64,000 bases of DNA, from NCBI RefSeq assembly GCF_022627575.1, contig NZ_JADEYQ010000001.1, positions 372,001 through 436,000 of the forward strand. Reading direction: 5' to 3'. Positions within the stretch are counted from its first letter, which is position 1; every line of letters begins with the position of its first letter. The stretch is from Sphingobacterium rhinopitheci (GTDB lineage: Bacteria > Bacteroidota > Bacteroidia > Sphingobacteriales > Sphingobacteriaceae). This document shows positions 47,990 through 57,279 of the stretch, in pieces. Position numbers and translations under genes: made by a program. Below the pieces are notes generated by a model. It ran no database searches. It was given only the letters and a program-made list of their open reading frames with translations, and was not told the origin of the DNA.

Positions 47990-49105
47990 TTATTTTGTGA
48001 AAGTTCTAAAATCTTGACCATCTTGAATAGTTAATACCGTTTCGTAAATCAAACGAATCACATTATCTACATCTTCTTTATGTATCATCTCTACGGTCGT
48101 ATGCATATAGCGCAATGGTAATGATATTAATGCGGAAGGCACACCACCATTAGAATAGGCAAAAGCATCCGTATCTGTACCTGTATAACGGGATGATGCC
48201 TGGCGCTGAAAAGGGATATTATTCGCCTCCGCTACCGCGATCAATTGTTTATTAAGATTAATTTGCACAGCTGGAGCATACGATACTACAGGTCCTTTGC
48301 CACAAGCTAAATCACCTTGTGTGATCTTATTGATCATCGGTGTTTGCGTATCATGTGTAACGTCCGTCACAATGGCTACATTTGGCTTGATATAATTAGC
48401 AATCATTTCAGCACCACGAAGACCAATTTCCTCTTGTACCGAATTTACAATATATAAACCAAAAGGAAGCTCTTTTTTATTTTCTTTTAATAAACGTGCT
48501 ACCTCAGCTATCATAAAACCACCTGCACGGTTGTCCATAGCACGACCAACAAAATAACGATCATTTAGCACCATGAATTCGTCTTCATAGGTCACTACCG
48601 AACCTACATGAATACCCAATTCTTCAACTTCTTCTTTGGTTGTACAGCCACAATCCAAAAAGATATTCTTAAGTGTTGGTGCTTCTTCTTTCTCCCCGGA
48701 GCGCGTATGAATAGCAGGCCATCCAAATACGGCTTTCACAATACCTTTATCAGTATGAATATTTACGCGTTTGGAAGGTGCTATTTGATGATCAGAGCCA
48801 CCATTACGAATCACATAGATCAATCCATCTTTTGTAATATAATTTACAAACCATGAAATCTCATCTGCATGAGCTTCAATTACTACTTTATAATTAGCCT
48901 CAGGGTTAATAATCCCTACTGCAGTACCATAATTATCGATATATGTTTCATCAACATAAGGTTTTAGATAATCTAACCACAATCTTTGTCCTTGCCACTC
49001 AAAACCTGTCGGAGATGGGTTGTTAATATAATTTTCAAAAAACGCTAAGGAATCTTTCGTAACCACGGTTTGGTGATTTACAGCATTATTATTCTTCTCT
49101 GCCAT
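47990..49105 (-). CDS. M42-family metallopeptidase
   Basis: The 371-residue cytosolic aminopeptidase has the M42/M20 di-metal fold: VIEAHADEISWFV with first metal ligands His and Asp, FVGRAMDNRAGGFM with the bridging Asp, VNSVQEEIGLRGAE with the catalytic and ligand Glu, VTDVTHDT with another Asp ligand and RYMHTTVEM near the C-terminus with the last His. All expected ligands are present. It removes N-terminal residues from peptides and probably forms large tetrahedral shells, as the family does. First gene of a two-gene operon. Confidence 0.93.
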   Translation of the reverse strand: MAEKNNNAVNHQTVVTKDSLAFFENYINNPSPTGFEWQGQRLWLDYLKPYVDETYIDNYGTAVGIINPEANYKVVIEAHADEISWFVNYITKDGLIYVIRNGGSDHQIAPSKRVNIHTDKGIVKAVFGWPAIHTRSGEKEEAPTLKNIFLDCGCTTKEEVEELGIHVGSVVTYEDEFMVLNDRYFVGRAMDNRAGGFMIAEVARLLKENKKELPFGLYIVNSVQEEIGLRGAEMIANYIKPNVAIVTDVTHDTQTPMINKITQGDLACGKGPVVSYAPAVQINLNKQLIAVAEANNIPFQRQASSRYTGTDTDAFAYSNGGVPSALISLPLRYMHTTVEMIHKEDVDNVIRLIYETVLTIQDGQDFRTFTK

Positions 49106-49229
49106 TTCGTATTTTGTTTGGTCCCAAAATAAAAATAATTATCCTAATCCAAAAATTATAATCTATTCCTTTTAGAATATGAGTGTAAATAAAATTATGT
49201 GCTTATATTTACAGCACAAATATCAATTT

Positions 49230-50081
49230 ATGGATTTAATTTTAGGTGCAATTCATTGGAACATATCCGAAGAGATTTTTAATATAGGCTCTTTTGGTAT
49301 TCGATACTATTCACTATGTTGGTTGTTAGCATTTGTGGTCTCTTATATTTTGATGCTCAAAGTATTCAAAATAGCAGGCAAAACACAAGAAGATTTAGAT
49401 AAATTTACGATTTACATATTTTTAGGAACATTTATCGGCGCTCGTTTAGGACATTGTTTCTTTTACGAATGGAGTGAATATTATAAATACCATTTCTTAG
49501 AGATTTTTATTCCTTTTAGAGAATTAAATGGTAGCTGGCAATTTACGGGATTCCAAGGGCTCGCTTCACATGGTGCAGCGATAGGTATTTTGACAGCACT
49601 ATATCTATATGCTAAGAAAACAAAAATTGATTTTCTGTGGATTGCAGATCGATTGATGCTTGTTGTTCCGATTGCTGGAGCATTAATTAGATTGGGCAAT
49701 TTTTTCAATTCTGAAATCATTGGTAAACCGACGGAATCAGACCTTCCATGGGCTGTAGTTTTTGAAAAAGCTAATCTACAACCACACGAATTAAATTTGT
49801 TACCTAGACATCCAGCTCAATTATACGAAGCATTAGGCTATTTTATTTTATTTATAATACTATGGTCTATGTTCCAGAAGAATAATAAACCTAAACCAGG
49901 GCTATTCTTTGGAATATTTTTGGTTGTTATGTTTTCCATTCGATTTGTAATGGAGTTTTTTAAAGAAAACCAAGTTGATTTTGAAAATGGAATGCTATTA
50001 AATATGGGGCAACTGCTAAGTATACCTTTTATTCTAGCCGGTCTATACTTGATAGTTAGAAAACCTACTACAACAAAATAA
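49230..50081 (+). CDS. lgt: Prolipoprotein diacylglyceryl transferase
   Basis: From the ATG at 49230 the inner-membrane enzyme has 283 residues; it adds diacylglycerol to the lipobox Cys of prolipoproteins, and the window encodes many. Signatures: GAIHWNISEEIFNIGSFGIR, GARLGHCFFYE, GLASHGAAIGIL, RLGNFFNSEIIGKPTE and the final RFVMEFFKENQ. The in-frame ATG at 49179 would add 17 residues not seen at the family's usual N-terminus, so 49230 is preferred with moderate certainty. A terminator lies just after the stop. Confidence 0.93.
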   Translation: MDLILGAIHWNISEEIFNIGSFGIRYYSLCWLLAFVVSYILMLKVFKIAGKTQEDLDKFTIYIFLGTFIGARLGHCFFYEWSEYYKYHFLEIFIPFRELNGSWQFTGFQGLASHGAAIGILTALYLYAKKTKIDFLWIADRLMLVVPIAGALIRLGNFFNSEIIGKPTESDLPWAVVFEKANLQPHELNLLPRHPAQLYEALGYFILFIILWSMFQKNNKPKPGLFFGIFLVVMFSIRFVMEFFKENQVDFENGMLLNMGQLLSIPFILAGLYLIVRKPTTTK

Positions 50082-50082
50082 T

Positions 50083-50108
50083 AAAAAGCTCCAATAGGAG
50101 CTTTTTTT
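50083..50108 (+). terminator. lgt terminator
   Basis: AAAAAGCTCC pairs with GGAGCTTTTT around loop AATA, then more T. Confidence 0.9.
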
Positions 50109-50134
50109 AATGCTATTACCTTTTTATATATACC

Positions 50135-51322
50135 GTGAAAATAAATAAAACGACAATCCTTTTAATATTAGGTTTACTATCCGCTGTAGGTCCGTTTTCA
50201 ATAGATATGTATCTTCCTGCTTTCGATACGATAGCCAGGGATTTTAATACATCAATAGATAAAGTCCAACTATCTTTAACAGCCTTTTTTATTGGAATCG
50301 CTATTGGGCAGATGTTTTATGGACCATTGTTAGATAGGTTTGGTCGCAAAAAACCATTAATAGTAGGCTTATGTATTTACCTTATCACTACGATATTTTG
50401 TGTTTTTACCAGAAACATTGATAGTCTAATCTTATTACGTTTTTTGCAAGCCCTCGGTAGTTGTGCTGGTATGGTAGCATCACGCGCAATGATTCAAGAC
50501 TATTACGACAGCAAAGAAGCAGCAAGAGTATTTAGTTTACTGATGTTAGTTGTTGCTATATCACCAATTTTGGCTCCTTCAGCAGGTGCATTTCTATTAG
50601 CACATCTAGATTGGCATTATATTTTTATAAGTTTATTTATAATAGGTTTTATTATCCTTGTTGGAACTATCTTTTATCTGCCGGAAAGCTACAGCGGCGA
50701 TAAAAATTTCTCACTTAGTCCCACATCTATTGTCAAAAATTATTGGTCAGTATTTGTGAACAAGACATTTATAGGCTATTGCTTAGTAGGCTCTATAGCA
50801 GCGGCCGGTCTATATGCCTATCTTGCAGGATCATCATTTATATTTCAAGAGATATATGGTTTGTCCCAAAAACAATATGGTTTAATCTTCGCATTTGCTG
50901 CCTCCGCACTGATAATTGCAACCCAATTGAACCGTTACTTTTTGAAGAAATGGTCGATGTCACAAATCAGTAAAATAGCCAATATTGGTCAATCATGCGT
51001 TGGTATTTCAATGTTAGTATTTGCTTTTACTGGCACTGTAAACCTTCCCGTATTAGTAGGCTTATTATTCTGTTATTTGCTATGTCAAGGTTTTATATTC
51101 CCTAATGCATCTGCGATGGCGCTGGCACCATTTAAAGCATCAGCAGGAAGTGCATCAGCATTATTAGGATTCCTACAGATGGGCTTAGGGGCCTTATCCT
51201 CTGGATTAGTCAGCATATTACACAACAAAACACAAGTACCGATGCTCGTAGTAATGTGCATCTGTGCTTGTGCTTCATTTGCTATTCATTTTCTTTCCTA
51301 CAGAAAGAAAAACACGTATTAG
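50135..51322 (+). CDS. Bcr/CflA-type MFS drug efflux transporter
   Basis: The 395-residue inner-membrane protein has twelve hydrophobic helices and family blocks GPFSIDMYLPAF near the N-terminus, IGQMFYGPLLDRFGRKKPLI (motif A) and LRFLQALGSCAGMVASRAMI. Members expel drugs such as bicyclomycin or chloramphenicol, or sulfonamides, by proton antiport; real substrates cannot be told. The start codon is GTG; the next upstream stop and the family's N-terminus leave no better choice. Its stop overlaps the stop of the convergent aroQ gene by four bases. Confidence 0.9.
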   Translation: MKINKTTILLILGLLSAVGPFSIDMYLPAFDTIARDFNTSIDKVQLSLTAFFIGIAIGQMFYGPLLDRFGRKKPLIVGLCIYLITTIFCVFTRNIDSLILLRFLQALGSCAGMVASRAMIQDYYDSKEAARVFSLLMLVVAISPILAPSAGAFLLAHLDWHYIFISLFIIGFIILVGTIFYLPESYSGDKNFSLSPTSIVKNYWSVFVNKTFIGYCLVGSIAAAGLYAYLAGSSFIFQEIYGLSQKQYGLIFAFAASALIIATQLNRYFLKKWSMSQISKIANIGQSCVGISMLVFAFTGTVNLPVLVGLLFCYLLCQGFIFPNASAMALAPFKASAGSASALLGFLQMGLGALSSGLVSILHNKTQVPMLVVMCICACASFAIHFLSYRKKNTY

Positions 51323-51735
51323 ATAAAACTCTCTATTGCTAGTCTATAACTATCGAGACCAAAGCCTAGAATCACACCTTTACAATTTTTGGACAGATAA
51401 GAGTGATGTCTAAATGCTTCTCGTTGGTGTACATTAGAAATATGCACTTCGATGACAGGCGTATTTATGGCAGCGATGGCATCTGCTATCGCTACAGAAG
51501 TATGCGTATAAGCACCTGCATTCAATACTACACCATCATAGCTAAATCCTACTTCATGTAATTTATCGATTATTGTACCTTCAGAATTGGATTGAAAATA
51601 TTCCAATTCGAGGGTATCATACTTATTCTTTAGGTCACCAAAATATTGATCAAAAGACTGATCACCATATATACTTTTCTCCCTAACACCAAGAAGATTT
51701 AGATTTGGACCATTTAATACTAATATTTTTTTCAT
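51319..51735 (-). CDS. aroQ: Type II 3-dehydroquinate dehydratase
   Basis: The 138-residue shikimate-pathway enzyme makes 3-dehydroshikimate. It has VLNGPNLNLLGVREKSIYG with the catalytic Tyr, FQSNSEGTIIDKLH, LNAGAYTHTSVAIADAI and VIEVHISNVHQREAFRHHS with the catalytic His. Standard length for the dodecameric type II form. It is monocistronic; its stop interlocks with the stop of the convergent transporter gene. Confidence 0.95.
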   Translation of the reverse strand: MKKILVLNGPNLNLLGVREKSIYGDQSFDQYFGDLKNKYDTLELEYFQSNSEGTIIDKLHEVGFSYDGVVLNAGAYTHTSVAIADAIAAINTPVIEVHISNVHQREAFRHHSYLSKNCKGVILGFGLDSYRLAIESFI

Positions 51736-51775
51736 CGCTTATAGGCTTAGTCATGTAAATATAGGAAATCAACGA

Positions 51776-53413
51776 TTAAATATCACCATTGAAGCTACGG
51801 AATGATGATCGCAAGCCTAATGAAATTACGCCTGATTTTTGGGTCTGTTGGCCTTCAATTGTATTGATACGATGTGTATATCCGGCTTCAATTCTAAGGT
51901 TATACTTAGGATTGAATACATATGCTGCTTTAAAATCTCCATAGTAAAGATTGTTCCTGATCCCTTGGCCTATTTTATTGCCATATATATTAGGATAATT
52001 CTCATATGATTTGAATATATCACCGCCATAATTTGTTTCCCTATCCGGATCTGTCCCATACAAAGTATACATACCTTGCAGCGAAAAATCAAATCTTTTG
52101 TAGGTGTAATTTACCAAGCCTACTAACTCTCTAAAGTTAGCTCCTTTTGGATGTGCCAAAGGCTCTCCATTATTACTGTAATTAGATGCCGATATAAAAT
52201 GTTGATACGTATAAGGGCGTACCATATTATATTCGCCCAAGAAATTCAAATTCTTAATGCCGAATGCATCGTATCCACGCACACCAATTTGTGCTCCCCA
52301 TTTATTGTGTACATAACCATTGTTAGCAAAGAATTCCTTGGCTGTAAATTCTCCCAATAAGAATTGTCCGTAAGCAGAAACATTTTTCAAAACTTTATAC
52401 TTAGCATTCAACCCTAAAAACATTTTATCTGGAGAAGTCCTATTATTATTTTCTACAGGGCGAACGAAAATACCTGGGATAAAATAATTAAAATCTAATC
52501 CTCTGTATCCACCTTGGTTTCTATCAGCCCAAACTACAGCCTGAAAAAAACCTACAGACAATCTATTCGTAGCATTGTAATCTAAATATTGAAATGCCCC
52601 ATATTTAGTACCATCACCATATCTTCCTTCGGTATTTAATCCATCCGTGCGCGGATTAACAGGGTCGTTCATAACACCCCATATAGACGTATAATGTACA
52701 TTACCGATGGTACCTGTCAATTTCAAATTGGTATAATTGGAGGAGAAGTCTGATAATAATAAAGATCTATAACCATCACCGATATGATTTTTATCGTATG
52801 CTAAAGTAGCTTGAAAATAAGGGCTAAAATCATAAGTCATACTTGCAGATGCATACATCCAATCTTTCGTTCGCTGAGTTGCACCTTTAGCTGATGATTG
52901 ACCAGGTACAACACCTGTCGCACTGATATAATCATCTAAATAGTTGGCAAAAACGGCTTGATTCTCATAGAAGCTAGATTTAAAGATAAACTTATCCTTT
53001 ATAGTAAGGCCAATTTCTATACCGCGCGTATTCAAGGAAGTAGAACGCTTGTCGGAAGCCATTATTTCTTTACCAATTACCAAATCAGGAATAAAATCCA
53101 AATAAAAGGTATGATCTTCTTTTTCAACTTGTACAAGATGCTCGTTAAAAATTTTACGCATAAACCAATTTTTTGAATCTACATGATTTAAATTGGCTAA
53201 AGAATCCTTTTTCGCTAATAATTCTCCTCTAAATAAAAATGGCTTTGATGCCGTATGTAATCTTGTTTCAGGAGAATATAAAACATCATTAAATTTTTGA
53301 TAATATTGATACGAATAAGGTTGACTACCTATTTGGGAATACAATCTTTGTGGATCAATAAGTAAAGCAGCAAAAGTCCCAATTATCAAAAAAGCAATGT
53401 TCTTACAATTCAT
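51776..53413 (-). CDS. Wzi/RemB-like outer-membrane beta-barrel protein
   Basis: The 545-residue protein has a signal peptide (cleaved near residue 27) and a long chain of aromatic beta strands ending with GVISLGLRSSFRSF. The block IGDGYRSLLLSD in the first third and the WGVMNDP segment are typical of the capsule-assembly Wzi family and of RemB-like proteins of Flavobacteria. It probably forms an 18-strand barrel at the outer membrane, holding surface polysaccharide or helping surface adhesion. No gliding or capsule genes are close by, so the role is not settled. Confidence 0.75.
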   Translation of the reverse strand: MNCKNIAFLIIGTFAALLIDPQRLYSQIGSQPYSYQYYQKFNDVLYSPETRLHTASKPFLFRGELLAKKDSLANLNHVDSKNWFMRKIFNEHLVQVEKEDHTFYLDFIPDLVIGKEIMASDKRSTSLNTRGIEIGLTIKDKFIFKSSFYENQAVFANYLDDYISATGVVPGQSSAKGATQRTKDWMYASASMTYDFSPYFQATLAYDKNHIGDGYRSLLLSDFSSNYTNLKLTGTIGNVHYTSIWGVMNDPVNPRTDGLNTEGRYGDGTKYGAFQYLDYNATNRLSVGFFQAVVWADRNQGGYRGLDFNYFIPGIFVRPVENNNRTSPDKMFLGLNAKYKVLKNVSAYGQFLLGEFTAKEFFANNGYVHNKWGAQIGVRGYDAFGIKNLNFLGEYNMVRPYTYQHFISASNYSNNGEPLAHPKGANFRELVGLVNYTYKRFDFSLQGMYTLYGTDPDRETNYGGDIFKSYENYPNIYGNKIGQGIRNNLYYGDFKAAYVFNPKYNLRIEAGYTHRINTIEGQQTQKSGVISLGLRSSFRSFNGDI

Positions 53414-53512
53414 ATAAATATATTTTTTCTTTTAAAACAACAAATTTCAAGCCGTAATAGTAAATTACGTCAGAATAATCTTGTCATCCTTAGTTTTTTA
53501 AATGTTGATGTG

Positions 53513-53520
53513 CAAAGGTA
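53513..53520 (-). promoter_or_regulatory. -7 box TACCTTTG of the Wzi/RemB-like gene
   Basis: Exact TAnnTTTG on the minus strand, about 100 bases before the start codon. It lies in the divergent gap shared with murI. Confidence 0.5.
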
Positions 53521-53571
53521 TCAAAAATAAAGTCCATCTTTGTTCATTAATAGCTTTTACAAGACTTTGAT

Positions 53572-54387
53572 ATGGACAAATTATCTCCAATAGGGATTTT
53601 TGATTCTGGATATGGTGGCTTAACTGTATTCAAAGAAATAAAAAAACTGTTACCGCAATACGACTATATTTACTTGGGCGATAATGCGCGTGTCCCTTAT
53701 GGTACACGATCATTTGATGCTGTATATCAATTTACCAAGGAGTGCGTATTCAAACTATTTGACTTAGGTTGCAATTTAGTAATATTAGCCTGCAATACTG
53801 CATCAGCCAAAGCACTGCGTAGCATTCAACAAAATGATTTGCCGCCAGGCAAAAAAGTATTGGGTGTAATAAGACCTACAACAGAATCCATAAATAAATA
53901 TACCAGTAGCCAAAATATCGGGATACTTGCTACCCAAGGAACAGTGATATCAGAATCCTACCCTATCGAGATCGCAAAATTCCATCCTAATATTCAAGTA
54001 TTTCAACAGGCATGTCCATTTTGGGTACCTCTTGTGGAGAACAATGAAATTGAAAGCGAAGGAGCACAATATTTTATTGAGAAAGATATCATGGAGCTAT
54101 TAAGTAAATCTCCTACAATAGATACTATTGTATTAGCATGCACCCATTATCCTATATTGCTTCCTATCATCAATACATTTATTCCTGAAGGAATTACTGT
54201 ACTTTCACAAGGCAAATTAGTAGCCGAAAGCCTGATTGATTATTTAAAACGACATATTGAAGTGGAAGAAAAATGTTCTAAAAATGGCACTTTAGCATTC
54301 TATACAACAGACAACCCTACCGATTTTCAAGAAAAAGCAAGGATATTCTTCGGTAAGGAAATAATCGCCAAACACATAAAAGTATAA
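53572..54387 (+). CDS. murI: Glutamate racemase
   Basis: The 271-residue enzyme makes D-glutamate for peptidoglycan. Signatures: IGIFDSGYGGLTVF with the catalytic Asp, LGDNARVPYG, LVILACNTASAKAL with the first catalytic Cys, and IVLACTHYPIL with the second. Length is standard. The terminator behind it is shared with the convergent sufE gene. Confidence 0.96.
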   Translation: MDKLSPIGIFDSGYGGLTVFKEIKKLLPQYDYIYLGDNARVPYGTRSFDAVYQFTKECVFKLFDLGCNLVILACNTASAKALRSIQQNDLPPGKKVLGVIRPTTESINKYTSSQNIGILATQGTVISESYPIEIAKFHPNIQVFQQACPFWVPLVENNEIESEGAQYFIEKDIMELLSKSPTIDTIVLACTHYPILLPIINTFIPEGITVLSQGKLVAESLIDYLKRHIEVEEKCSKNGTLAFYTTDNPTDFQEKARIFFGKEIIAKHIKV

Positions 54388-54388
54388 C

Positions 54389-54422
54389 AAAAAAGGCTTG
54401 AATACTATTCAAGCCTTTTTTT
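54389..54422. terminator. Bidirectional terminator between murI and sufE
   Basis: AAAAAGGCTTGAAT pairs with ATTCAAGCCTTTTT around a 3-base loop; A- and T-tracts on both sides. Confidence 0.9.
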
Positions 54423-54423
54423 A

Positions 54424-54843
54424 TTATACTTTGCTCTGTAATGCTATAGCGTACATTTTCATTTGCTTCACCATTGATAGCAATCCATTAGCTCTAGTAG
54501 GTGACAAATGCTCTTTCAAACCAATCTGATCTATAAAGTACAAATCCGCATTGGCTATCTCTTTAGGTGAATGTCCTGAAAGAACCTTTACCATTAAACT
54601 AACCAATCCTTTGGTGATAATAGCATCTGAATCTGCTGTAAAAAGGATTTTCCCCTCTTTCAACTCTGGGTACAACCATACTCTAGATTGGCACCCTTTG
54701 ATGATAAATTGGTCTTGCTTGTGTGCTTCATCGATCAAAGGAACCTCTTTACCCAACTGAATGATATATTCATATTTCTCCATCCAATCACCATAGAATG
54801 CAAAATCTTCTATTAGTTCGTCTTGTATTTCGTTTATTGTCAT
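54424..54843 (-). CDS. sufE: SufE-type sulfur acceptor
   Basis: The 139-residue protein takes persulfide sulfur from SufS and passes it to the cluster scaffold. The acceptor Cys is in FIIKGCQSRVWLY, the family signature; KYEYIIQLGKEVP lies before it and LSPTRANGLLSMVKQMK near the end. It starts 4 bases after the sufS stop, so the two are cotranscribed. The rest of the SUF set (B, C, D) is not in this window. Confidence 0.94.
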   Translation of the reverse strand: MTINEIQDELIEDFAFYGDWMEKYEYIIQLGKEVPLIDEAHKQDQFIIKGCQSRVWLYPELKEGKILFTADSDAIITKGLVSLMVKVLSGHSPKEIANADLYFIDQIGLKEHLSPTRANGLLSMVKQMKMYAIALQSKV

Positions 54844-54847
54844 TATA

Positions 54848-56071
54848 CTATTTTAACATCGTTACAGCACGCTGTAAACCTTTAATAAATGTATCTATAT
54901 CTTCTTTGGTATTATACATCGCCAAGCTGGCGCGTACGGTGCCAGGAATTTCAAATTGTGCCATCACGGGTTGTGCACAATGATGCCCCGTTCTTACAGC
55001 TATACCTAATTTGTCCAAAATAACGCCTATATCATACGGATGAATACCATCCACAATAAAAGATAATACGGATGATTTTTTGTTTGCTGTTCCTATTATA
55101 CGGACACCTTCGATTTTTAATATTTCGGCTGTAGCATAAGCTAATAAATCATCCTCATATTTCTGGATAGCATCAAGACCAATTTCATTGATATAGTCGA
55201 TAGCATGAGCCAAACAAATACCTGCCTCAATATTAGGTGTACCCGCTTCAAATTTAAAGGGCAACTCATTATAAGTTGTTTTTTCAAAGGTAACATCTTT
55301 GATCATGTCTCCACCTCCTTGGTAGGGAGGCATCGCATTCAACCATTTTTCTTTACCATACAAAACTCCAACTCCTGTAGGAGCATACATCTTGTGGCCT
55401 GAAAAAACTAAGAAATCAGCATCTAACTTTTGAACATCCAGCGCGATATGTTGAACTGCTTGAGCAGCGTCAACCAATACAGGTGTATTATTGCTATGTG
55501 CAAGTGCAATAATCTCTTCAATAGGATTGATAGTTCCCAATGAATTCGATACATAAGTAACAGAAACAATTTTTGTCTTTGCAGATAATAGCGCTTTATA
55601 GGCTTCCATATCAAGATCACCGTGATCATTCATCGGTATAACTTTCAATACAGCCCCTTTGGCATCACAAAGCATCTGCCAAGGCACAATATTGGAGTGA
55701 TGCTCCATAGCTGAGATGATTATTTCATCATCTTTATCGATAAATGCTTGACCAAAACATTGAGCCACTAAATTGATACTATCAGTAGTCCCTTTAGTAA
55801 TAATAATTTCGTAATCATGCTCCGCATTGATAAATGATTGTACCTTTTGTCGTGTTACTTCAAAAGCATCTGTTGATATCTGACTCAAATAATGAACACC
55901 ACGGTGTACGTTAGCATTCATATCAGTATAATAATTTACTAAGGCATCTATAACTACTTGGGGTTTTTGCGTTGTTGCGCCGTTATCCAAATACACAAGA
56001 GGTTTACCATTTACTTCTCTCTTTAATAGAGGAAAATCAGCACGTATATTATTAATATCGAAGTTTTTCAA
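54848..56071 (-). CDS. sufS: Cysteine desulfurase, SufS type
   Basis: The 407-residue PLP enzyme is of group II: YLDNGATTQKPQVVIDAL near the start, MEHHSNIVPWQ, the PLP Lys in FLVFSGHKMYAPTGVG and the active-site Cys in VRTGHHCAQPVM. SufE follows directly. Group II enzymes depend on SufE for activity, which fits the pairing. It is distinct from the group I enzyme at 34.4-35.6 kb. Confidence 0.96.
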   Translation of the reverse strand: MKNFDINNIRADFPLLKREVNGKPLVYLDNGATTQKPQVVIDALVNYYTDMNANVHRGVHYLSQISTDAFEVTRQKVQSFINAEHDYEIIITKGTTDSINLVAQCFGQAFIDKDDEIIISAMEHHSNIVPWQMLCDAKGAVLKVIPMNDHGDLDMEAYKALLSAKTKIVSVTYVSNSLGTINPIEEIIALAHSNNTPVLVDAAQAVQHIALDVQKLDADFLVFSGHKMYAPTGVGVLYGKEKWLNAMPPYQGGGDMIKDVTFEKTTYNELPFKFEAGTPNIEAGICLAHAIDYINEIGLDAIQKYEDDLLAYATAEILKIEGVRIIGTANKKSSVLSFIVDGIHPYDIGVILDKLGIAVRTGHHCAQPVMAQFEIPGTVRASLAMYNTKEDIDTFIKGLQRAVTMLK

Positions 56072-56095
56072 AATTATTGTTTAAATATATATAGA

Positions 56096-56103
56096 CAAAG
56101 TTA
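56096..56103 (-). promoter_or_regulatory. sufS -7 box TAACTTTG
   Basis: Exact TAnnTTTG on the minus strand, 24 bases before the sufS ATG. A TTTG at 56127-56130 lies 23 bases upstream, slightly more than the usual spacing. Confidence 0.5.
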
Positions 56104-56225
56104 CTATATAAATCAGCAAAAAGTATCAAAGTATTGTATTCTTTTCGATTTTATTGTCACGCTTTAATTAACATTTTTTAATAGTTATCGACAAAAATTA
56201 CTATATTAAAAGAACATTATTTATT

Positions 56226-56233
56226 TATCTTTG
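56226..56233 (+). promoter_or_regulatory. -7 box TATCTTTG next to the desaturase start codon
   Basis: Exact TAnnTTTG, ending only 8 bases before the ATG at 56242. If active, the leader would be a few bases long or the first ATG would be skipped in favour of the next one at 56290. Confidence 0.4.
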
Positions 56234-56241
56234 TATCAATT

Positions 56242-57234
56242 ATGCAAGAACAACCTTTAAATATTCCAGAAGGGTCAAGAAAAGAAGTAATGACTTATCT
56301 AGAGCCATTCATGTTGAATGAGATGAGTGAATACCTTAAGCCTGTTGAACAAATGTGGCAACCTGCGGATTTTCTTCCCGATTCTTCTAGAAGCACTTTT
56401 TTCGAAGAAGTACGTGATCTTCAAGAAAGCGCTAAAGAGTTACCTTATGATTTGGTCGCAGTATTAATTGGGGATACCATTACAGAGGAAGCTCTTCCTA
56501 CCTATGAATCGTGGTTAATGATGGTCGATGATGTCGATAAAAATGAGCAAGGTGGCTGGATGAAATGGGTACGTGCGTGGACGGCAGAGGAAAACAGACA
56601 TGGGGATTTATTAAACAAATATTTGTATCTATCGGGACGTGTAAACATGCGCGAATTCGAGATGAGTACACAATATTTGATTCAAGATGGATTTGATATC
56701 GGTACAGGAGCAGATCCTTACCGTAACTTTATATATACCTCTTTTCAAGAGATAGCAACAAATATATCGCACCGTCGTGTTTCAGGTATATCCAAGAAAA
56801 GTGGTGATAAACTATTGGCAAAAATGTGTGGGGTAATTGCTGCTGATGAAGCACGTCATGCTAAGGCCTATATGTCATTTATATCGAAAGCTTTTACGGT
56901 AGATCCGAGCGAAGTAATGTTAGCATTTGAAGATATGATGCGCAAGAAGATCGTTATGCCAGCGCACTTGTTACGTCAATCTGGTGAATTGCAAGGACAA
57001 ACATTTGCACACTTCTCTGATGCAGCACAACGCCTAAATGTTTATACAGCTTTAGACTATGTAGATATTCTTAAAGAATTGATCGCAGATTGGAAGATAG
57101 ACAAGGTATCAGGATTAAATGAGCAAGGCGAAAAAGCGCGTGATTATTTAATGAAATTACCTGATCGTTTGATTCGTTTGGCTGATCGTATAAAAATCCC
57201 TGAATTGGAATACAAATTCAAGTGGATTTATTAA
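56242..57234 (+). CDS. Acyl-ACP desaturase (di-iron, plant-type FA_desaturase_2)
   Basis: The 330-residue soluble di-iron enzyme introduces a double bond into acyl chains. Both iron-binding motifs are clear: AEENRHGD (E-E-x-x-H) near 116 and ADEARHAK (D/E-E-x-R-H) near 206, with an earlier Glu ligand in DTITEEALPTYESW. The first ATG is chosen, but a nearby promoter box leaves the ATG at codon 17 possible. Such enzymes set membrane fluidity. It is monocistronic. Confidence 0.92.
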   Translation: MQEQPLNIPEGSRKEVMTYLEPFMLNEMSEYLKPVEQMWQPADFLPDSSRSTFFEEVRDLQESAKELPYDLVAVLIGDTITEEALPTYESWLMMVDDVDKNEQGGWMKWVRAWTAEENRHGDLLNKYLYLSGRVNMREFEMSTQYLIQDGFDIGTGADPYRNFIYTSFQEIATNISHRRVSGISKKSGDKLLAKMCGVIAADEARHAKAYMSFISKAFTVDPSEVMLAFEDMMRKKIVMPAHLLRQSGELQGQTFAHFSDAAQRLNVYTALDYVDILKELIADWKIDKVSGLNEQGEKARDYLMKLPDRLIRLADRIKIPELEYKFKWIY

Positions 57235-57239
57235 TACTA

Positions 57240-57277
57240 CAAAAAAGAGGGTTTATATAATAAACCCTCTTTTTTGT
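57240..57277 (+). terminator. Desaturase terminator, shared with the PepSY lipoprotein gene
   Basis: AAAAAAGAGGGTTTAT pairs perfectly with ATAAACCCTCTTTTTT (16 bp, 3-base loop) between convergent genes; it may serve both. Confidence 0.9.
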
Positions 57278-57279
57278 GA

